A DNA stretch of 25,647 bases from a virus, in the IMG/VR virus record IMGVR_UViG_3300045921_000422, positions 1 to 25,647 of that record. One strand, given 5' to 3'. Within the stretch, counting starts at the first letter, position 1, and each line of letters opens with the position of its first letter. The position numbers and the translations under genes were made by a program. Shown here in pieces: positions 21,133 to 25,647 of the stretch. The notes beneath the pieces are model-generated. The model had not been told where the DNA came from and searched no databases. It saw only the letters and a list, made by a program, of their open reading frames with translations.

Positions 21133-21588
21133 GTGTCGCACGTGGAGGACAGGTCGGCTGCGTTCATGTCGCGGGTTCGCGGCGCCGCACTGGCCGCGTT
21201 GCGTTCCGCGGTGGAGTCCGAGGAGCGGAACGTCAAGCGGGCGTTGAGCGTGCCGATCAGCTTCAGCGGCGGCGTCCCGGTGCGTTCTGCCCCAGGCGAG
21301 CCTCCGCGCCGCGGCCCGCGCAACCCGCGGCTGATGCGTTCGGTTCGCAGTTCCGCGGTGGCCAACGGAGACGTGCTGACGGGCGGGGTCGGCGCCGGGC
21401 CGGTGTACAGCAAGAGCGGGCGTGACTACGCGGTGTCGCTGGAGCGCGGCGGGCTGAACTCCGAGGCTCCTGAACACAAGGGAAAGATCGTTGTGGTGGC
21501 GCGGAGGCCGTACATGGAGCCGTCCCGCCGCAGGATGGAGACGCTGGGCATCGAGTCGATCAAGGCGGCCTTGCGGGGTGTGCTGTGA
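21133..21588 (+). CDS. HK97 gp10-like tail-completion protein
   Basis: A 151-residue basic protein placed between head-closure and tail-terminator genes. The pattern of N-terminal helix (ALAALRSAVESEERNVKRAL), a loop with PGEPPRRGPRNPRLMRSV and a C-terminal ARRPYMEPSRRRM matches gp10-like proteins, which end in RPFL or RPY-type motifs. The GTG at 21133 follows the previous stop with no gap. The ORF ends in overlap with the next GTG. Confidence 0.75.
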   Translation: MSHVEDRSAAFMSRVRGAALAALRSAVESEERNVKRALSVPISFSGGVPVRSAPGEPPRRGPRNPRLMRSVRSSAVANGDVLTGGVGAGPVYSKSGRDYAVSLERGGLNSEAPEHKGKIVVVARRPYMEPSRRRMETLGIESIKAALRGVL

Positions 21589-21998
21589 AACAACTGCTCG
21601 CCGGCATCAAGTCCCGCTTCGAGGCGAACGGCACGCTGTCCGCCGCCTACACCAGCCTTGCCCTGATGCAGACCGAGGACGAGGTGGACCTGCCCTACGC
21701 GGTGGTGTCCTACGTCAACAATGTCCCGACGCACTCGTTCGGTGGCACGTCCAAGCGGCTCGACTTCGTGGACGTGACCATCGACCTGTGGCACACATCG
21801 GCGGATACACTGGCGACGCACGCCGACACGCTGGACGGGCTTTTCGACCATACCGCGTGGGCACTGGCTTCTCCGCTGGAGGTGGTGGGCGGGCTTCTGC
21901 GTGAACGCAGCGGGCCGAGCTACGAGGGCCACTCGGCGGCGAACGGGACGATCTATCGAATGTCCTCAACGTATCGGTTCATCGTGGACCGATCCTGA
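21585..21998 (+). CDS. Tail terminator/tail completion protein
   Basis: A 137-residue protein with QLLAGIKSRFEANGTLSAAY, LPYAVVSYVNNVP and FVDVTIDLWHTSADTLA, the pattern of gp17/gpU-type proteins that cap the tail tube. Position directly after the gp10-like gene and before the tail-tube gene agrees. GTG 21585 overlaps the previous TGA. Confidence 0.7.
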   Translation: MKQLLAGIKSRFEANGTLSAAYTSLALMQTEDEVDLPYAVVSYVNNVPTHSFGGTSKRLDFVDVTIDLWHTSADTLATHADTLDGLFDHTAWALASPLEVVGGLLRERSGPSYEGHSAANGTIYRMSSTYRFIVDRS

Positions 21999-22049
21999 AC
22001 ATGACAACCCGCCGCGCGTTGCGGCAGACCTTTCACCAGCAGGTGCATT

Positions 22050-22442
22050 ATGGCCGTTCCTTCGGGTACGAGCGGAAACATGGTCATCGCGGGCCACGTT
22101 TTCCGCTTTGCGGATTTCGCGATCAACACCAGCCAGGACGTTCACGACACCACGGGCTTCGCGCAGGCCCCGTGGCGTACCAGCGTCGCGGGCGTCCGGG
22201 TCGGCATGATCACGGCGTCGGGGTACTTCGACGACGAGACCGACCCCAACCTGATCTTCGCCGCGGCTGACGATCAGACCGGCGTGACGTTCACCGGGAC
22301 CATCAAGTCCGGAGTGACGTACTCCGGCACGATGATCCTCGAAACGGCGTCGGTCGGCGTCAGCGTCAACGGCGTCCCGGTGGTCAGCGTTTCCGGGCGC
22401 ACGACCGGTCCGGTGGCCGAGACGGTTTCGGGTACGACCTGA
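22050..22442 (+). CDS. Putative major tail (tube) protein
   Basis: A 130-residue beta-rich protein (NMVIAGHVFRFADFAINTSQ, GMITASGYFDDETDPNLIFA) whose order and pattern fit a small tail-tube protein. The fold is expected to be a tube-type beta-sandwich. It is short for a siphovirus tube protein, and there is no Ig-like C-terminal domain. The ATG is preceded by a weak gcaggtg ribosome site. It is coupled to the glycosyltransferase gene by TGATG. Confidence 0.65.
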   Translation: MAVPSGTSGNMVIAGHVFRFADFAINTSQDVHDTTGFAQAPWRTSVAGVRVGMITASGYFDDETDPNLIFAAADDQTGVTFTGTIKSGVTYSGTMILETASVGVSVNGVPVVSVSGRTTGPVAETVSGTT

Positions 22443-23161
22443 TGCGCGTGACGCTGCTGACGCCGACGGGCGACAGGCAGGAAGCCTTCGCCCTGTGCGA
22501 GCGGTGGATGATGCGCCAGACCCGCCAGCCGGACGAGTGGATCGTCGTGGACGACGGCGTGACACCGACCGAATGCACCTGCGGACAGACGATCATCCGC
22601 CGCGGCCCGCCGCCGCCCAATGCCATGCCGATGGACCTGTTGCCGGCAAACATCCGGGCGGCGGCGCTGGGCGGGCACATCAAGCCCGGCGTCATCGTGT
22701 TCGTCGAGGACGACGACTGGTACAACCCGCGGCACGTCGAGATGGCGGCGCAGGCCATCGAAGACGGGTACGACTTGGCGGGAGAGGTGGACGGGGTGTA
22801 TTATCACGTCCGCGCCGGGAAGTGGGCCGTGCCGGACGCCAAGCACAATGCGGCGCTGGCGCGGACCGCGGTCAACAGCGACTGGTTCCTGTCGCTGCCC
22901 AAGTCGTACTTCTATGCCAACTGCGTTTACATGGACGCGAGGATGTGGTCGGAAAAGAACTTCCCCGGCAGGCGGCTTCTGCATCGCCCGTTCGGGGAAC
23001 GCCATTCCGTGGTGGGGATGAAGGGGATGCCGGGCCGCGCCGGACTGTCGATGGGACACGACCCGAACGTGGCGGCATACAGGCCGGACCCGGACGGCAG
23101 CGTGCTGCGCGACTGGGTCGGGGACGACGCCGAGGTTTATTTGCGTTATCGCAAGGGATGA
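22442..23161 (+). CDS. GT2-like glycosyltransferase in the tail module
   Basis: A 239-residue enzyme beginning MRVTLLTPTGDRQEAFALCE, then PDEWIVVDDG, the typical start of family 2 GT-A glycosyltransferases. VIVFVEDDDWYNPRHVEMAA carries the metal-binding DDD. It would transfer sugar from a nucleotide donor. Its place between tail-tube and chaperone genes, in an unbroken operon, suggests that tail or tube subunits are glycosylated (inference). It lacks a membrane segment, so it acts in the cytoplasm. Confidence 0.85.
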   Translation: MRVTLLTPTGDRQEAFALCERWMMRQTRQPDEWIVVDDGVTPTECTCGQTIIRRGPPPPNAMPMDLLPANIRAAALGGHIKPGVIVFVEDDDWYNPRHVEMAAQAIEDGYDLAGEVDGVYYHVRAGKWAVPDAKHNAALARTAVNSDWFLSLPKSYFYANCVYMDARMWSEKNFPGRRLLHRPFGERHSVVGMKGMPGRAGLSMGHDPNVAAYRPDPDGSVLRDWVGDDAEVYLRYRKG

Positions 23162-23164
23162 ACG

Positions 23165-23521
23165 ATGAAACTTTCAGAGTTGCCTGAGTTGAGCCTGTCG
23201 GATTACGCGCTGATCGAGAAGCAGGTTCGGGCGGACATGATGGCGGCGGCGGTCGAGGCGGCGAAGGGCGTCGGGCTTCTGCCCGTGCAGTACGCCGAGT
23301 TCGTTCGCAGCTCGGTGGGAACATACGTCACGCCGGCGCAGGTCGAGGTTTTCCTGCAGTCGTCGGCGGGCGCGCTGTTCGCGTTGAACCTTGCCGCCAA
23401 GCGTGCGGGCGTGAGCATCGAGGAGGAGGTCGCGGGGGCGTCGATCCTCGACCTGTGGGATCAGGCCTTCCGCGTCACGTTTCGGCGCGGTGTCGCCGGA
23501 AAGCCTGACGGAGCCGATTGA
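23165..23521 (+). CDS. Tail assembly chaperone-like protein
   Basis: A 118-residue mostly helical protein (LSLSDYALIEKQVRADMMAA, VTPAQVEVFLQSSAGALFAL) just before the tape-measure gene, the position of lambda gpG-like chaperones. The next ORF overlaps by 32 bases in the +1 frame, as expected of a G/GT pair made by frameshifting, but no canonical slippery heptamer is visible. No other function is suggested. Confidence 0.6.
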   Translation: MKLSELPELSLSDYALIEKQVRADMMAAAVEAAKGVGLLPVQYAEFVRSSVGTYVTPAQVEVFLQSSAGALFALNLAAKRAGVSIEEEVAGASILDLWDQAFRVTFRRGVAGKPDGAD

Positions 23522-23717
23522 CCGCATCGTGGCGAGCCTGTCGCACTTCTACCACGTCGATGCGTGGAACTGGACGATGCACCGCGCCGTGCTGATGTTG
23601 AACGCGGCGGGCGAGATCGTGCGTGAGCGGAACGGGGAGATGCGTGAGGGTTCGTGGTTCTGGCGGAACGTGAAACCGGGAACGGTTAGAAGGTACACCT
23701 TTGCCAGCAGGCGGTAG
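23490..23717 (+). CDS. Small overlapping tail ORF, possible chaperone T part
   Basis: A 75-residue ORF (LTEPIDRIVASLSHFYHVDA, WNWTMHRAVLMLNAAGEIV) in the +1 frame relative to the preceding gene. It may be translated from GTG 23490 or joined by +1 or -2 frameshifting; the frame is open well upstream of the GTG. The IDRIVASLSHFYH segment resembles small tail-assembly ORFs before tape-measure genes. It overlaps the tape-measure start by 17 bases. Confidence 0.55.
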   Translation: MSPESLTEPIDRIVASLSHFYHVDAWNWTMHRAVLMLNAAGEIVRERNGEMREGSWFWRNVKPGTVRRYTFASRR

Positions 23718-25647
23718 CAACAACCTCGGCACGATCTATTACACGGTCAGGCTCGACCTGACCGAACTCCGGCGGGAGCTTGCGCAGATCCCGCGGATGG
23801 TCAGCGGCGCTCAGCCGGCCCGCGTTTCTGTGCAGGGGGCCACGGCGGCGCCCGGCGCGACGACCGCGGCCACCATGTCCAGCGCGCCCATCGCGGGGAA
23901 CGCGAGCGCGGCAATCGGCGGCTCGGCAGCGTCGAGCCTGCTGTACGGGTTCGGCGTTCCGACGGAACGCGACAAGAGCATCCCGTTCGTGGCCCCCGGC
24001 GTTTCGCTCGGCTTGTATAGGGCCAGCAAGAGCCGAGAGTTTGCCGGCGTGCGGCTTTATCACGGGCTGTACGGCCTTCGCTCGTCGCAGCGTGCGGCGG
24101 CGAGAGAGGCGTACGAGATGTGGAGGGCCGACCCGGAGGGCGGCCTTGGCTTCGGCATCGCGGCGCAGTATTACGCCGGACGTGCATACGACACCGAAAG
24201 GCGCATCAAGGAGGCCCAGGCGCGTGAGGCGGCGAAGCAGCAGCGTGCAGCGCTTGCGGAGCAGGCGCGGATCGACCGGTTGGACCTGCGCGAGCGTTCG
24301 CAGCGGCTTGCGGCGCGGAGCGCCTACAAGTCGGCCATCGAAGGGTCGATGGGGTGGATCGGGCTTGAGGCGGAGCGGAGCGGCGAGACGCGGGCTGCCG
24401 TTGCAGGCCGCGTCGTGACGCGGGTGCGCGAGCGGGCGGCTTCCATCCAGAAGGACGAGTCGGTTGACGCGGCGACGGCGCTGGCGAGGGCGACGCGGAT
24501 CGTCGTGCGTGAACTGAAGGCGGCGGCGAAGGAGATGGAGGCGACGGCGGCTGCGGCGGCGAAGACGGCGTCTGCCAACGCCCGGTCGGCGCGGCGCGTC
24601 GCGGAATACGAAGTCGGCGGCATGGGTCCGTTCCGGCAGTTCCTGGCCTACCGTGGCATGGCGCGGGACGCCTTGAACCCGGAGGACGCGGCGCGTTACC
24701 GCGCTTTGGCGAAACGGGCGTGGCGGAACAGCAACGTCGGCAGGTTCTTCGGCCCGCCGTCGGGGATGGGGCTTTACTTCTCGGCCGTGTTTGGCGGGTG
24801 GGAAGTGGCGCAGTCGGCGACGGCGCTGATGCAGTCGTCGCTTGCGGTGGGCAACGCCAAGTCCGCGAGCGAGGCGTTGGGTGCGATGGCGGGCGGGATC
24901 GAGGCGGCGACGCAAGGTCCGCTTGGGGCCATGTCCAGCATCGGCAGCTACATTCTCGGCCTGCCAAGCAGCCCGATTGCCGTGTCCCAGGTTCTCCGCC
25001 GCGCCGAGGCGAGGGAGGCCGCCTTCTCGGACTGGTATCGCGGCGTGTTCGACATTCGTGCGGCGCGGCGAGCCAACGCCCTTGTCGGGTCTGGCGGCGG
25101 CGCGGCGCGTGCGATCCGCGAGGCCAATGCTGCTGCGATGGCGGCTCGCGACAAGCGGGCGGTCGAGATGAGGGAACTGCAGGGCGCGATCTCGGTGCAG
25201 GGGGCGGAGCTGTCCGGTCTGGCGTCGGAGATTGAGCGTTACCGTGAAGGCACAGAAGGCGTAAGCGGTTGGATACCCGGCCTTGGCCTCGTGCGTGGAT
25301 ATCAATGGCGCGTCGCGTATGACCGCTATGAGTCCGTGCGTGGCGGCATGGAGGACAACAAGCGGAAGCTGAAGCAGATGCAGGAGGCGGACGCGGTGGC
25401 GCGGGAGGGCGAGCGCAGAAGGATCACCGAGATGCGCCGCGAACGCAGCGCGAACATCCGGTATATCGCCGAGATGGGGGCATTGTCCGGGCGGGACACG
25501 TTCGCCGGAGACCGCGCCCGCGCCGCAGCCAAGTACAAGCTGGACATTGCGACCGGCGACTTCGGCGTTGCCACCACCGAGTATGCCGCGACGCTGGCCG
25601 GAATCGGGGCGGATCAGAAGAAATACAACCGCGCCGGGAACCTGATG
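23701..25647 (+). CDS. Tape measure protein, 5' part
   Basis: An open frame of 649 codons that reaches the window's right edge. It starts MPAGGSNNLGTIYYTVRLDL, then has long charged helices (RIKEAQAREAAKQQRAALAE, KRKLKQMQEADAVAREGERR) broken by hydrophobic segments (GMGLYFSAVFGGWEVAQSAT; GAMSSIGSYILGLPSSPIAV), the typical make-up of a siphovirus tape measure, which sets tail length and enters the host. The only suitable start after the in-frame TGA at 23671 is TTG 23701, with agaagg 7 bases upstream. Its 3' end is outside the window. Confidence 0.85.
   Translation, partial: MPAGGSNNLGTIYYTVRLDLTELRRELAQIPRMVSGAQPARVSVQGATAAPGATTAATMSSAPIAGNASAAIGGSAASSLLYGFGVPTERDKSIPFVAPGVSLGLYRASKSREFAGVRLYHGLYGLRSSQRAAAREAYEMWRADPEGGLGFGIAAQYYAGRAYDTERRIKEAQAREAAKQQRAALAEQARIDRLDLRERSQRLAARSAYKSAIEGSMGWIGLEAERSGETRAAVAGRVVTRVRERAASIQKDESVDAATALARATRIVVRELKAAAKEMEATAAAAAKTASANARSARRVAEYEVGGMGPFRQFLAYRGMARDALNPEDAARYRALAKRAWRNSNVGRFFGPPSGMGLYFSAVFGGWEVAQSATALMQSSLAVGNAKSASEALGAMAGGIEAATQGPLGAMSSIGSYILGLPSSPIAVSQVLRRAEAREAAFSDWYRGVFDIRAARRANALVGSGGGAARAIREANAAAMAARDKRAVEMRELQGAISVQGAELSGLASEIERYREGTEGVSGWIPGLGLVRGYQWRVAYDRYESVRGGMEDNKRKLKQMQEADAVAREGERRRITEMRRERSANIRYIAEMGALSGRDTFAGDRARAAAKYKLDIATGDFGVATTEYAATLAGIGADQKKYNRAGNLM

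Noticed and set aside
20217-21425. 402-codon + strand ORF across the beta-repeat and gp10-like genes
   Set aside because: The product is a low-complexity Arg/His/Gly sequence. Unlike the +1 frame of the methylase it has no conserved blocks and no coupled ends.

Overview
The window is a contiguous stretch of a tailed-phage genome (free phage or prophage) with HK97-type head genes and siphovirus-like head-tail and tail genes. The DNA is GC-rich. Nearly every gene is on the + strand, and most neighbours are joined by ATGA, TGATG or GTGA stop/start overlaps. A candidate spanin with a lipobox suggests a diderm host. The style of the SSB and the repetitive beta-structured proteins would fit a Planctomycetota-like host, but this is a weak inference. 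No integrase, repressor, att site, tRNA, rRNA or CRISPR array was found, so lifestyle cannot be decided.

Layout. (1) 1-3.9 kb, DNA metabolism: the 3' part of a D12-class adenine methylase, a protein carrying only a DnaA-type DNA-binding domain, SSB, small unknowns, a relic of an IS200/IS605-type TnpB (minus strand) and a C5-cytosine methylase. The methylase DNA also carries a second, apparently conserved gene in the +1 frame. (2) 3.9-9.6 kb, packaging and head: small and large terminase, portal, U35-type protease, major capsid protein and a terminator-like hairpin. (3) 9.6-13.7 kb: a capsid-proximal small structural protein, a methyltransferase-glycosyltransferase fusion, a metallophosphoesterase behind its own candidate promoter, a possible unimolecular spanin, a membrane-anchored PAS protein and a RusA-like resolvase. 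(4) 13.7-18.0 kb, lysis and fibres: a TIM-barrel glycosidase (endolysin candidate), tiny membrane peptides (holin candidates), solenoid and fibre-like proteins, and a 250-bp direct duplication. (5) 18.0-23.7 kb: small structural proteins, a gp6-like connector, a head-closure protein, a beta-repeat protein, a gp10-like protein, a tail terminator, a small tail-tube protein, a second glycosyltransferase and tail-assembly-chaperone-like ORFs. (6) 23.7 kb to the end: the 5' part of a tape-measure gene.

Most interesting points: the two conserved reading frames sharing the cytosine-methylase DNA, with stop/start coupling at both ends of the hidden gene; the duplicated mini-membrane-gene cassette with a 16-bp junction repeat in front of different downstream genes; the membrane PAS protein within the lysis region; two glycosyltransferases in the virion modules; and the TnpB right-end relic.
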